From contig NZ_MRCD01000015.1 of the NCBI RefSeq assembly GCF_001904745.1, positions 62,001 to 126,000 of the forward strand: DNA of 64,000 nt. The letters are read 5' to 3'. This DNA is from Calothrix sp. HK-06 (lineage in GTDB: Bacteria; Cyanobacteriota; Cyanobacteriia; Cyanobacteriales; Nostocaceae). The notes under the pieces were generated by a model. The model saw nothing but the letters and a program-made list of their open reading frames with translations. It did no database searches and had not been told where the DNA came from. Below are positions 16,305-25,193 of this stretch, piece by piece (position 1 is the stretch's first letter; each line of letters begins with the position of its first letter). Both the position numbers and the translations under genes were made by a program.

Positions 16305-16427
16305 ATGACCGTAAAGCTAATTTTAGTCGGATTAACAGTAGTGTTTACATTCGCTTGTCTGTTCTTTGGTACCAAGAATGGATTTTACGATACAGACAAC
16401 TACCACGGTAATGGTTCTGCACACTAA
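16305..16427 (+). CDS. 40-aa single-pass membrane protein, possibly photosystem-associated
   Basis: MTVKLILVGLTVVFTFACLF is one transmembrane helix, followed by FGTKNGFYDTDNYHGNGSAH at the C-terminus. AAAGGA lies 9 bases before the ATG, a good ribosome-binding site. The GFYDTDNYHGNGSAH tail looks strongly conserved in style and recalls small thylakoid proteins of cyanobacteria. A Psb35-like photosystem II assembly protein is one possibility, but I am not sure of that name. It is followed at once by a strong hairpin, so it looks like a monocistronic message. Confidence 0.75.
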   Translation: MTVKLILVGLTVVFTFACLFFGTKNGFYDTDNYHGNGSAH

Positions 16428-16442
16428 ACTTTAGTTTTAAAA

Positions 16443-16472
16443 CGCGACATGTATATAACATCACATGTCGCG
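16443..16472 (+). terminator. Strong hairpin after the 40-aa gene
   Basis: Perfect 10-bp arms CGCGACATGT (16443-16452) and ACATGTCGCG (16463-16472) with a 10-base loop, 15 bases after the stop codon. No T-run follows, so it may act as an mRNA-stabilising or weak terminating hairpin. Confidence 0.6.
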
Positions 16473-16530
16473 TGAGCGCATCAGCAATTAGAGCGATAAT
16501 TAGAGCGATTTATTTTAGGGAGGGTTCATA

Positions 16531-18207
16531 ATGAGTGAGCGCATCTCGGTATCCTCTCGGTTTGATACTGGGGAACCGATATGTGAATTGGAATGCTTGC
16601 CGTATGGTGTTCATCATAACGGTGAAGGCGTTTGTTTGTTGGTACGTCTTGGACAATATCGCATTTTACTTGATTGTGGTTTGGATGATGTTTCTCCTTT
16701 AATCAAGGGGTTAAAAAAATCTGCACGTCAAGGTAGTTCACCCTTACCAGCCGATTTCGCTTTAGTTAGTCATGCTCACTCTGACCATGCCAAAGGTTTG
16801 TTACAGCTACATGAAACATTCCCACTTTTACCTATTTACGCTAGCGAGGTAACAAGTAAATTACTTCCGCTTAATTGGTTAGAACGCTCAGACAAAGATA
16901 ATTTGCTTTTTTGTCAAGCTTTGCCGCTGCGTACTCCTATCGAACTTAAAGATGGTTTAGTTGTAGAGTTATTTCCAGCAGGTCATTTACCTGGCGCCGT
17001 TGCCACATTACTAACTTACACTACACCACAGCGTATTTATAAGCTTTTATATACGGGTGATTTTTTCCTATCGAATTCGCGTTTGGTAGAAGGTTTACGG
17101 TTAGAAGAGTTGCGGGGATTAGAGCTAGATGTTCTAATTATTGAAGGTTCATATGGTACCGCGCGTCATTCGCATCGTCGTAACCAAGAAAATCAACTAG
17201 CAGAACGAGTTAATCGGGCAATTGCGGAAGGTTACTCGGTGTTAATGTTGACAGCTGCATTAGGTTTAGGGCAAGAAATGCTAATGCTACTTCGTAGTCA
17301 TCACCATTTTACTGGACGTGATATAGATATTTGGGTTGATGATACTGTTGCTGTTGGCTGTGATGCTTATTTAGAACTTTTGCCACATTTACCAGCATCC
17401 GTCCAAAACTTTGCTCGACATCAACCGTTATTTTGGGATGAACGAGTTCGTCCACGAGTACGACGTTTACATCCTCAGTCACGTTCAATTGTCGGCAAAT
17501 CTTCTTGTATTGTTCTAACTGATTCTCTTCAAGTTGATATTAACGAGTATTGCCAGCTTGACACAGGCCCTTGGTTAATTTTGACACCTGAAAAAGTTGA
17601 CATAAAAATTAACTCTCTTTTATCACGATTAGTGCAGGTAGAAAGTTATCTTCTTGCTCAACACAGCGATGGCCCAGGTACCACTCAATTAATTCACAAC
17701 CTCCGACCGCAACACGTAATGTTCGTTCACGGTTCACCCACTTATCTTGCTGATTTAACAAGTCTTGAAGAATTACAAAATCGTTACCACGTACATTCAC
17801 CAGCAATTGGTGTATTAGTTGAGCTACCAATTGGTGATACCTTTTTACAGCCAGCCCCTCCAGAAACCAATTATGAAGGCGAACTTACAGAGTTAGGGCA
17901 CGTAGTATCTATTACATTACCAGAATCTATTGCCGCAGACCCACGCTGGCGCCAGTTTGCTGACACAGGATTAATTGAAGCTCGTTGGCAAGGTGAAGAA
18001 TTAGTTCTTAGAGGATTGTCGCAACGCGAATTACTGAGTCAAAATAGTGATAAATTTATTTGGCATGACGTTGACTGCTGTGGAACTTGCCGACATCAAC
18101 GAGGTGGACGCTGCTGGAACCCCACTTCTCCTTTATTTAATTTTAGAGTGACGCTCGAAGGGTATTGTCCCGCTTTTGAAAGTTTAAATAAAGAACGCTC
18201 AGATTAA
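16531..18207 (+). CDS. MBL-fold hydrolase (beta-CASP/RNase-like) with C-terminal cysteine cluster
   Basis: 558 aa. A metallo-beta-lactamase domain has the HxHxDH motif HAHSDH (81-86), with further metal ligands in AGHLPGA and LLYTGDFF (about 150-180). The layout resembles the RNA/DNA-processing branch (YSH1/beta-CASP-like) of MBL hydrolases. The distinctive part is the C-terminus, with Cys516, Cys517, Cys520, Cys528 and Cys546 (CCGTCRHQRGGRC ... YCPAF), a likely zinc or Fe-S site. AGGGAGG precedes the ATG. Substrate unknown. Confidence 0.82.
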   Translation: MSERISVSSRFDTGEPICELECLPYGVHHNGEGVCLLVRLGQYRILLDCGLDDVSPLIKGLKKSARQGSSPLPADFALVSHAHSDHAKGLLQLHETFPLLPIYASEVTSKLLPLNWLERSDKDNLLFCQALPLRTPIELKDGLVVELFPAGHLPGAVATLLTYTTPQRIYKLLYTGDFFLSNSRLVEGLRLEELRGLELDVLIIEGSYGTARHSHRRNQENQLAERVNRAIAEGYSVLMLTAALGLGQEMLMLLRSHHHFTGRDIDIWVDDTVAVGCDAYLELLPHLPASVQNFARHQPLFWDERVRPRVRRLHPQSRSIVGKSSCIVLTDSLQVDINEYCQLDTGPWLILTPEKVDIKINSLLSRLVQVESYLLAQHSDGPGTTQLIHNLRPQHVMFVHGSPTYLADLTSLEELQNRYHVHSPAIGVLVELPIGDTFLQPAPPETNYEGELTELGHVVSITLPESIAADPRWRQFADTGLIEARWQGEELVLRGLSQRELLSQNSDKFIWHDVDCCGTCRHQRGGRCWNPTSPLFNFRVTLEGYCPAFESLNKERSD

Positions 18208-18273
18208 AGAAACCGGGCTTTTTATCAAAATTTTCTTAGAACACGCTATTTATCCTGTAAAAATCCGGTTTCT
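18207..18273. repeat. GAAACCGGG element copy at MBL gene 3' end
   Basis: AAGAAACCGGG begins at the gene's stop codon and the partner arm AAATCCGGTTTCT ends at 18273. This is a degraded member of the paired-palindrome family (see 14259-14339). Confidence 0.6.
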
Positions 18274-18279
18274 ATAAGA

Positions 18280-18326
18280 TAACCCCTCTTTACAATATCT
18301 TTATAAAGATACATAAAAAGGGGTTA
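18280..18326. terminator. TAACCCC/GGGGTTA hairpin
   Basis: Arms TAACCCC (18280-18286) and GGGGTTA (18320-18326) extend inward imperfectly. A nested ATCTTTATAAAGAT palindrome sits at the tip, giving a long stem. It could terminate the MBL gene transcript. Confidence 0.5.
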
Positions 18327-18475
18327 GTGCTGTGATTGCGAGGTTTGTGCTGCTTGCGAAAGCAAAAAACTTTTTAGAGAGAGGAGCTTCTTAACTTTTG
18401 GTGGAAATGTACTTATCATGGCGCCTGTGCTTTTTACGACGATAATTCATATAAAACATTTATAGGCGCCGTGAG

Positions 18476-18790
18476 TTATGTTTCAGGATTTGAGTCGGTG
18501 TAATTGTTGGGAATACGTTCAGCTTCGGGACAATCTTCTGTCAAAAGTGGCTCAACGTTACCGCGCGGTACAGAAGCCAATTTTTGCGTTACAGCACCAA
18601 TACTTTCAAGCCGAACCATTTCTTCCCATGAACAAACTTCGTCTTCTTCGTCTGTTTCATATCGGAGAGTCACTAAATCTCCTTCAATGTCTAAAATGCG
18701 GGCACGCTCTATCCAGCGTTGCTGGTCTCGCAAGAAAACACAAACCTCACGCCCATCGCAGCACAATTGATAAATCTTGCGGTGTAGCAT
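18476..18790 (-). CDS. DUF6679 family protein
   Basis: 104 aa. The core (REVCVFLRDQQRWIERARIL, DIEGDLVTLRYETDEEDEV, WEEMVRLESIGAVTQKL) matches a small cyanobacteria-wide family I recall as DUF6679. It is predicted to be a beta-rich cytosolic domain followed by a variable acidic tail. Function unknown. The ATG start is the only sensible one. Confidence 0.8.
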   Translation of the reverse strand: MLHRKIYQLCCDGREVCVFLRDQQRWIERARILDIEGDLVTLRYETDEEDEVCSWEEMVRLESIGAVTQKLASVPRGNVEPLLTEDCPEAERIPNNYTDSNPET

Positions 18791-18936
18791 CTACTGCTTC
18801 TGCCTTTGTTAACGAAGTTAATTTTTTATTGAAAATTCGGGTATTAACCCCGTAGATTGCACCATTTGAAAGTCCGAATTATGACACCTCAAAAGGGCTT
18901 TTACCTGACCCAAGTCTAAGAGTAGCTCGTTTCTCT

Positions 18937-19110
18937 TTAAAGCGGGTCTAGAGTAAGAATATCTACCTCGTAGAAATCGTATAAGTCAGGATTTTTCCTT
19001 ACCAGATTAACCATTACTGGCGAGTCCTTACTTGCGTAACGTAATAAATTATACTCTAAAACAAGAGCGAGTTGCGGTTGCGTGAGTTGCCGACTGGTAG
19101 TTTTTGACAT
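18937..19110 (-). CDS. Small hypothetical protein (57 aa)
   Basis: Open frame from ATG 19110: a basic N-terminus, then LTQPQLALVLEYNLLRYASK and a C-terminal NLVRKNPDLYDFYEVDILTL. It reads like a compact helical protein and has no internal stops, but no strong ribosome-binding site and no recognised family. It may be a genuine short gene or the remnant of a longer one. Confidence 0.4.
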   Translation of the reverse strand: MSKTTSRQLTQPQLALVLEYNLLRYASKDSPVMVNLVRKNPDLYDFYEVDILTLDPL

Positions 19111-19355
19111 CGTTGGGAACTCAGGGGACTATGCTTGAGTAAAACCCCTATGTATATGATCTTAGCTCATTAATCGGCTGTGCTGAATGATATTTAGCAA
19201 CATAAATACAACAGTTTTTAGAGTTCGAGGTTTTTTTGTTAAAGAAGCGTGAAGAATAGGGAGTAAATATAAGCAATTAGATGAATATACCAAGATGATT
19301 ATACAAAATTCAGATATATCTGGTGTATCGGAGCGGTTTCCCGCTATCTATACGA

Positions 19356-19574
19356 TTATCTGTACTGGGCAATCAGTTTAAATAAAAGGTTTGAGGATGC
19401 TTCTCGCTTTACATGACCTGCCTGTAAAGCATCACATAATGTCACCAAAGCTTTTAAGTCTTCGGATTGATAGCTTCTTGTTGCTAACACCTGATGGATA
19501 AGGCCTTCGGACTCAACACTCAAATATCCTGTCTGAAAAGCAGACTCAATTAAGGCGCGAATCATAATTGACAC
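19356..19574 (-). CDS. Conserved small helical protein, unknown
   Basis: 72 aa from a GTG (or ATG at 19565). All-helical composition: IRALIESAFQTGYLSVESEG, then LIHQVLATRSY and LKALVTLCDALQAGHVKREA. I recall similar 70-80 aa proteins (AFQTGYLSVESEGLI) across heterocystous cyanobacteria, with no assigned role. Surrounded by 245 and 259 base gaps with no partner gene. Confidence 0.6.
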   Translation of the reverse strand: MSIMIRALIESAFQTGYLSVESEGLIHQVLATRSYQSEDLKALVTLCDALQAGHVKREASSNLLFKLIAQYR

Positions 19575-19833
19575 AGCACTTCGGTAGTTTGATACTTCTA
19601 CTGTGGAATATTTTTAGCCGTTCTCAACTGATATGAGTCAGTCAACGTTAGTGATTCAATTAGCTTAGTTTATGTGATTAAAATCACATACATTTCCGTA
19701 AAGCAATATATGGTTACAAGCATTACCAATTAGTTTTATATTGTATTACACTAGCCAATTATAGAAGTTACCATGTAGTAAATATAACTTGTTTTTAAGT
19801 AATATTGTTTAGAAAAGTTTGGAACATTGCTCA

Positions 19834-20628
19834 TTAATAAAACAGTCGAAAGTCCTCATCCATTTGACTCAAAAGCGATGTAACACCATTACGACTAAAC
19901 TTTTGCGCTAATTTGCTGCAAGCTGGGCGCTCGGTGGCATAATGTCCAGCGTCTATTAAAATGACTTTATAGTCACGGCTTTCTTGAAAAGCATGAAACT
20001 TACAGTCAGAAGTTAAATAAACCTCGGCGCCACACCGTGCAACATCCAAAATATAACTGGCGCCAGAACCCCCCAAAACCGCGACCCGCTCAACAAGACG
20101 CTCTAAATTAGCAGGTGAGTACATTAAATTTGGGGGTTCAAGACTAGCTCGAATCTTTCTTAATAAATCTTTCAAAGTCATATTTGGTACCAAAGTACCA
20201 ACACGTCCATATCCTAAACCGTTTTGAGTAGGCACTATAGGAGTAGTATCTTTCAATTCGAGAATTTGCGCCAAAACATCAGCAGTACCATCTTCAACTT
20301 GGTCAAAGTTGGTATGCGCCGAATAAATACCTATATTATTGATAAACGCTAACCGTACCATCTCACCAACTGGGTCGGAAGCACATAGAGACTTGGGAGG
20401 GTGAAAAATTAACGGGTGGTGGGCAAATATTAAATTGATATTCGTGCCTGCATTACGAAGCGCAATAGCTTCTTGCATTACCGCCAAAGTTGGCGTCAAA
20501 CACACTAGTACCGTTGCTGTTTCGTGTAACACCCCTGGTTCAACTTGCCAACCACAATTATCCCATTTTTCCTGCCAAGCTGGACTTGCCCAAGCTTCAA
20601 ACCAATTGATTAATTCAGAAATTTTCAT
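19834..20628 (-). CDS. Nif3-like dinuclear metal-centre protein
   Basis: 264 aa, the usual length of the Nif3/YbgI family (often labelled GTP cyclohydrolase 1 type 2). Metal ligands are in the N-terminal LIFAHHPLIFHPP and later in IGIYSAHTNFD and a C-terminal LIDAGHYATERP. The family forms hexamers with a dinuclear metal site, and its physiological reaction is not settled. The start overlaps the 3' end of the upstream unknown gene by 14 bases, indicating cotranscription. Confidence 0.9.
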   Translation of the reverse strand: MKISELINWFEAWASPAWQEKWDNCGWQVEPGVLHETATVLVCLTPTLAVMQEAIALRNAGTNINLIFAHHPLIFHPPKSLCASDPVGEMVRLAFINNIGIYSAHTNFDQVEDGTADVLAQILELKDTTPIVPTQNGLGYGRVGTLVPNMTLKDLLRKIRASLEPPNLMYSPANLERLVERVAVLGGSGASYILDVARCGAEVYLTSDCKFHAFQESRDYKVILIDAGHYATERPACSKLAQKFSRNGVTSLLSQMDEDFRLFY

Positions 20629-21370
20629 TTTGCTGTGGATTAAATAATGTCAACGATACCTGTTCACGTAGCTGGTCGAATGGTTTATCCCATACAGTTG
20701 TAGCATTCCAATTCCATGCATGTATTGGTATAAGTTGATACCGAGATAGATATGTAAGTAATTTATATTCGTCTTTGGGGTCGCGCGAAAAACGAAAAGG
20801 ATTACGATAGCTACGTGTGGAAATGTGGTGGTAGCGTTCGTCATCTATACTGATTCTATGTAATAATTCTTTACCTTTATTATGTAAATAATCTAGAAAA
20901 GCTAAACTAAAGGGTTGAATATTCGCTCGGTTTACAGGGTCTTTTTGTACCCAACGTGCCCAATCAAATCCATAGATAAAATCGTGTAAGTATGGGAAAC
21001 GTATTTCGCTTGAACATCCACACATGGACATTAGCTCTACAACTTTATTGCCAAATGCTTCTAAAAATTTTATTGACCCTTCTTTCGCGCTCACTGCTTG
21101 CTCGAACATACTATACACAATAAAATCATAATCCCAAAAAATATTCTCTGGAAAACTGCGTACTTGTGCGCGGATAATTATTTCTAGGGTATTAAATAAA
21201 CATTGCACAAGCTGGGTATCATCTGTTCTTTCTGCTATAATATTCCCGATATCTCGAAAACTCGTAATTATGTTTTTATGTGGATTTAATGACAATGGTG
21301 TAATTTTATGCTGCTGTATTATTTGGTCAAGAACTTGAAAGCGAGATGATATTAAAGGTTGTTTAGTCAT
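20615..21370 (-). CDS. Conserved cyanobacterial protein, unknown
   Basis: 251 aa, soluble and largely helical. Distinctive segments are ITPLSLNPHKNIITSFRDIG, FWDYDFIVYSMFEQA, RFPYLHDFIYGFDWARWVQK and YRNPFRFSRDPKDEYKLLTY. I recognise it as a protein conserved in Nostocales but know no domain or function. It overlaps the Nif3-like gene, suggesting a two-gene operon and possibly a related role. Confidence 0.75.
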   Translation of the reverse strand: MTKQPLISSRFQVLDQIIQQHKITPLSLNPHKNIITSFRDIGNIIAERTDDTQLVQCLFNTLEIIIRAQVRSFPENIFWDYDFIVYSMFEQAVSAKEGSIKFLEAFGNKVVELMSMCGCSSEIRFPYLHDFIYGFDWARWVQKDPVNRANIQPFSLAFLDYLHNKGKELLHRISIDDERYHHISTRSYRNPFRFSRDPKDEYKLLTYLSRYQLIPIHAWNWNATTVWDKPFDQLREQVSLTLFNPQQNENF

Positions 21371-21500
21371 ATTTAAAACACAATTAACAGCTTATATTTG
21401 TACTAATTATTTGCACTTGTTTAAATAATTATCCTAATGTGAAAATAAACATAAATATATAAACATTTTTTGAAATATATTTCTAAATCTTAAGAAACCG

Positions 21501-21565
21501 AGAAACCGGGTTTCTGCCCAAAATATTTGTTTTTATTACAATATCGTAAAAGAAACCCGGTTTCT
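21501..21565. repeat. AGAAACC(G/C)GGTTTCT element copy
   Basis: Two palindromes, AGAAACCGGGTTTCT (21501-21515) and AGAAACCCGGTTTCT (21551-21565), flank a 35-base AT-rich core. Same family as 14259-14339; lies 40 bases before miaE. Confidence 0.75.
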
Positions 21566-21605
21566 TTTGCCAAAATAAGCATAGTTCGCATTTTAGGTTT
21601 TCATA

Positions 21606-22199
21606 ATGATTCCATTACCAACCATCAACGCTTTAAAGCAACCAACGAGTTCAATTTGGATAGAACAAGCTCTTGCAAACCTCGATACAATTTTGCTCGA
21701 CCATTCCCACTGCGAGCGTAAAGCTGCTGGTGTGGCGTTAAATTTTATGTTCCGCTACCCATCTAATACCAAAATGGTAAGGGAGCTAACGAAAATAGCT
21801 CAAGAAGAACTCGAACACTTTGAGCTAGTCAACCAGTGGCTCGAACGTCGTAATATAGCTTTGGCGCCTTTGCCACCACCACCATATGGAGCTGGTTTAA
21901 AAGCACAAGTTCGTCCTCAAGAACCACATAGATTTTTAGATTCATTACTCGTTACAGGTTTAATTGAAGCGCGTAGTCACGAGCGTTTAGGGTTATTAGC
22001 AGCACATTGCCCAGAACCTGAGTTAGCCAAGTTCTATAAAGGTTTAATGGCATCGGAAGCGCGACACTTTGGCATGTACTGGGTACTCGCGGATACTTAC
22101 TTCGACCGTAAAGTTGTAATGCAGCGACTTGATGAGTTAGCTGTAGTTGAGAGCGAGCTATTAGCAACTTTACACCCAGAACCACGAATTCATAGTTAG
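21606..22199 (+). CDS. miaE: tRNA-(ms2io6A)-hydroxylase-like diiron protein
   Basis: 197 aa. MiaE hydroxylates the isopentenyl group of ms2i6A37 in tRNAs that read UNN codons, using a diiron centre. Ferritin-like helices carry the carboxylate/histidine ligands: LLDHSHCERKAAG, AQEELEHFELV, GLIEARSHERL and SEARHFGMYW. Length and order match cyanobacterial MiaE. Just downstream of a dispersed palindromic repeat. Confidence 0.9.
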   Translation: MIPLPTINALKQPTSSIWIEQALANLDTILLDHSHCERKAAGVALNFMFRYPSNTKMVRELTKIAQEELEHFELVNQWLERRNIALAPLPPPPYGAGLKAQVRPQEPHRFLDSLLVTGLIEARSHERLGLLAAHCPEPELAKFYKGLMASEARHFGMYWVLADTYFDRKVVMQRLDELAVVESELLATLHPEPRIHS

Positions 22200-22214
22200 T
22201 TTTTACTTGCCTAC

Positions 22215-22697
22215 ATGAATCAATATTATAGAGATTATTTAATTCGCTCTTGGGAAAAACATCATCGTATTCCCGCATCCGAAGTTATCCGGTGTGTACT
22301 TGCAGAATATGGTTTAGGTTGGGAACCGGATGGTGCCGATAAAGATGTACTACAAGTTGAGGAATGTTATTTAGCGACTGGTGGTGAGTTCTGGGTGGTT
22401 GAATATCAAAACCAAGTAGTGGGTACAGGCGCCTACTATCCTATTCTTCGTGGACAAAAAGCTGTAGAAATTAGAAAAATGTATTTATTACCGCAAGTTC
22501 GCGGATTTGGTGTCGGAAAATATTTGTTACAACAGTTAGAAGAAACTATCAAGAAGCATGGTTTCGAGCAAATTTGGATAGAAACCGCTAGCGTTCTCGT
22601 TGAAGCTGTCAAACTTTATGAAAATAATGGTTACGAACCAGCTACAGGGGTTGAAACGGCAAGATGCGATAGGGTCTATGTGAAAAAGTTATCGTAG
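22215..22697 (+). CDS. GNAT family N-acetyltransferase
   Basis: 160 aa. It has the acetyl-CoA binding signature KMYLLPQVRGFGVGKYLLQQ (R/Q-x-x-G-x-G/A, residues 94-113) and a C-terminal LYENNGYEPA typical of GNAT folds. The substrate cannot be told. It starts 15 bases after miaE and may be cotranscribed with it. Confidence 0.87.
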   Translation: MNQYYRDYLIRSWEKHHRIPASEVIRCVLAEYGLGWEPDGADKDVLQVEECYLATGGEFWVVEYQNQVVGTGAYYPILRGQKAVEIRKMYLLPQVRGFGVGKYLLQQLEETIKKHGFEQIWIETASVLVEAVKLYENNGYEPATGVETARCDRVYVKKLS

Positions 22698-22698
22698 G

Positions 22699-22749
22699 AG
22701 CGGGTTTAGGAAATTTTTCTTTATAACTAGGATATAGTAAACCCGCCCG
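22699..22749. repeat. GCGGGTTTA...TAAACCCGC dispersed element
   Basis: Inverted arms GAGCGGGTTTA and TAAACCCGCCC, about 30 bases apart and followed by GTAC. Related elements are at 40150-40205 and 53151-53234, all in short intergenic gaps. Confidence 0.6.
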
Positions 22750-22770
22750 TACAGGAGGCAGAGGTGCGGA

Positions 22771-23454
22771 ATGTTGATTAAAAGTTTTTTCAATTTATTT
22801 CTGAAATCGAATTGTCCAATTTGTCAGCGTGCGACATCGAGCGAATTATGTCCTAACTGTACGAAGCAACTGCAAAAATGTCAGATAAATGACGCAAGTG
22901 TTTTTTGGAAGCCACCTGTAAGAGTTTTTGCTTGGGGTGCCTATGGTGGTATTCTCAAACGAGCGATTGCGGTGATGAAATACGAAAAACATCCAGAAGT
23001 TGGTCGTTTGCTCGGTCAATGGTTAGGACAACAATGGTTAGAAAACGTACCATTACAGTCGGCAGATCGAAAATTTGTAGTTGTTCCCATACCTATCCAC
23101 CCTGAAAAATTAAAAAAACGGGGTTTTAACCAAGCTGCGGTAATTGCCAAAGGCTTTTGTGATGTGACTGGATATCACATTAAAGAAGATTTACTGCTAA
23201 GAGTGCAAGATACCCAAACAATGCACAGCTTATCGCTTTTCGAGCGCCAAAAAAACTTAACAGGCGCCTTCACAGTTAAAAATTTACACACTCATCCAAA
23301 GCGTGTACTAATTATTGATGATATATATACAACAGGCACCACCGCTTCGGAAGCAGTAATAACACTGAATTATGCTGGAATAGAAGTCATCGGTGTTGCA
23401 GCAACCGCAATAACAATAAAAGACTCTCTGCGTTCAAGAAATGGTTTGGAGTAA
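22771..23454 (+). CDS. ComF family protein (phosphoribosyltransferase-like)
   Basis: 227 aa. An N-terminal zinc ribbon of two CxxC pairs (CPICQRATSSELCPNC, 15-30) is followed by a type I phosphoribosyltransferase domain ending in the PRPP loop VLIIDDIYTTGTTASEA (about 183-199). Related ComF proteins assist DNA uptake in naturally competent bacteria; a competence role here is inference. An AGGAGGCAGAGG ribosome-binding region precedes the ATG. Confidence 0.92.
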   Translation: MLIKSFFNLFLKSNCPICQRATSSELCPNCTKQLQKCQINDASVFWKPPVRVFAWGAYGGILKRAIAVMKYEKHPEVGRLLGQWLGQQWLENVPLQSADRKFVVVPIPIHPEKLKKRGFNQAAVIAKGFCDVTGYHIKEDLLLRVQDTQTMHSLSLFERQKNLTGAFTVKNLHTHPKRVLIIDDIYTTGTTASEAVITLNYAGIEVIGVAATAITIKDSLRSRNGLE

Positions 23455-23548
23455 TTAAGATAAGAGAAATATTAAGCACCTAGGCAACTCAGGTTGTGAA
23501 TTATTATAATTAACCAAATATATGCTCTTTATTAGAAAAGGTACTGTA

Positions 23549-24007
23549 ATGATTAGTAAAACTGTAGCGGTGTTCAGGCAATTATTAGTCATGAGTACCA
23601 CATTACTAACGATTGGGATAAGTGCAACCGCAAGTTTTGCTCAGGTAAATAAAGTCTATAGTCCTTTACCCTTGCCATCAACTTACGAAGTTACAGACTC
23701 GCTAACAGACAGAGACATCCCTACAGGTCAAGGTGGTTTTGCACGCGATTATACAGTCAAGTTGAACAAAGGTGAAAATTTAGCGGTAGACCTAGCTTCA
23801 GACAGTTTTGACAGCATTATTACTTTACTTGGCCCCAACGGCAGCACTATCGCAGAAAACGACGATGGTCCAGATGGCAGCAGTAATTCATTATTGTTTA
23901 CTCGGATAAGCGAAACTGGAAGCTATATTGTCCGCGTGCGTTCATTCGGAGAAACCGGAGTTGGTGCATTTAAATTAAAAGTAACGCGATTACAACCGAT
24001 TAAATAA
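23549..24007 (+). CDS. Secreted PPC-domain protein
   Basis: 152 aa from the ATG at 23549, chosen because AAGG precedes it and it yields a normal signal peptide (TTLLTIGISATASFAQ). The mature part is a single bacterial pre-peptidase C-terminal (PPC) beta-sandwich: FARDYTVKLNKGENLAVDLA, SFDSIITLLGPNGSTIAEND and GSYIVRVRS. PPC domains usually accompany secreted enzymes, but here the domain stands alone and is probably extracellular or periplasmic. Confidence 0.82.
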   Translation: MISKTVAVFRQLLVMSTTLLTIGISATASFAQVNKVYSPLPLPSTYEVTDSLTDRDIPTGQGGFARDYTVKLNKGENLAVDLASDSFDSIITLLGPNGSTIAENDDGPDGSSNSLLFTRISETGSYIVRVRSFGETGVGAFKLKVTRLQPIK

Positions 24008-24028
24008 AGAGTAACTCCTAACTTCTAA

Positions 24029-24841
24029 CTAAATTATTGTGAGCGTACATAAAAATAGTGCTTCTGTCCATTCGACAACTGCACCATAGGTATCGCCTGT
24101 GTGTCCACCTAATTTATAGTTAAACCAGGCGCCTGTGATGAAAGATAGAATGATACCAGCTAGTACTGTGAATGGTACAAAAATCCGATTCTGAGGATGT
24201 AGAAGCGCTGCCAGGATGGTTATTGCCAAGAGTAATAGTAATCCGGGTAGTAAATCGAATGGTGAATTTATAGCTTCTTTATGAAAAGCTCCTTTCCCAG
24301 TCGGTTTTAAATAGCTGTAGCGTAAAATAGTTAATACTTGTGCCCAACGTCCCCAACCACATGCTGCAATAATTGCAAACCATCGATTTTGCGGGTTGAG
24401 GTCGGTTAGTGCTGCTGTTTTTAATAGTAATATTAATATACCAGCCATTGCCCCAAAGGCGCCTGTAGCACTATCTGCCATTACTTCTAAGCGTCGTTCT
24501 TGGTTTGTCACTGCTAATCCATCGGCAGTGTCCATTGCACCATCTAAATGCAAACCCCCTGTAATGTAAACCCAAAGCGCAACTACCAACACACTGCGGG
24601 TGAATGTTGGTACATCTAATAACGTTAAACCAATATCAATTAGCAACAGTAGCATAGCTATTACTAACCCAACTACTGGCGCCAACCGTGCTACCCGTTT
24701 AAAATCTAATCCTTCTATGTATGGCAATGGTATTGATGTATAAAATATCATACTAGATACAAAACTTAACAATAAGTCTTTACACCACTGGCAAATATTT
24801 GTCATATTAGTTACATTGATAATGCCGTTAATAAATTTCAA
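24029..24841 (-). CDS. cobS: Adenosylcobinamide-GDP ribazoletransferase (cobalamin synthase)
   Basis: 270 aa. CobS, an integral membrane enzyme, joins adenosylcobinamide-GDP and alpha-ribazole in the last steps of cobalamin synthesis. Hallmarks are FYTSIPLP near the N-terminus, [17 protein letters not shown] (metal-binding Asp-rich motif), the [14 protein letters not shown] region and the C-terminal [10 protein letters not shown]. Several hydrophobic helices fit the family. A shorter start (Met13, 24805) is plausible. No cobalamin riboswitch was found upstream. Confidence 0.93.
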   Translation of the reverse strand: MKFINGIINVTNMTNICQWCKDLLLSFVSSMIFYTSIPLPYIEGLDFKRVARLAPVVGLVIAMLLLLIDIGLTLLDVPTFTRSVLVVALWVYITGGLHLDGAMDTADGLAVTNQERRLEVMADSATGAFGAMAGILILLLKTAALTDLNPQNRWFAIIAACGWGRWAQVLTILRYSYLKPTGKGAFHKEAINSPFDLLPGLLLLLAITILAALLHPQNRIFVPFTVLAGIILSFITGAWFNYKLGGHTGDTYGAVVEWTEALFLCTLTII

Positions 24842-25193
24842 GATATGAGTAATTAAACGTATAGTTTATACATGGGTAACAAAATCATTTTTAAAGCTTT
24901 CGATAAGATTGTTTTGTAAAAGGAACTCAGCACTGAAAATTTTGTTATGCTTGTGCCATAAGCAAGAACACAATCTAAAGTATAAAAAAATACTTTAGTA
25001 AAAGTATGTTGAATGACACACAGTTTTATGTTACTGACTTTGGCTAATAATAAATTACAATTTATTAGGTGAATACCCTACATTTAACAAATTAATATAG
25101 ATAATAATTAAAGTGCAGGGGGTCAACAAAGCTGTAACATTTTCTTTAGTTAGCATTGTTGTAAATTGTTTTTGAGCGGTCTTATTTTCTACT
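24842..25193. other. Divergent promoter region, nothing recognised
   Basis: 352 AT-rich bases between divergent cobS and the next gene. No ORF, repeat family member or conserved riboswitch box was recognised. Confidence 0.35.

Noticed and set aside
24842-25193. Possible cobalamin riboswitch upstream of cobS
   Set aside because: No B12-box-like conserved GCCACTG or other riboswitch core was seen on the relevant strand.
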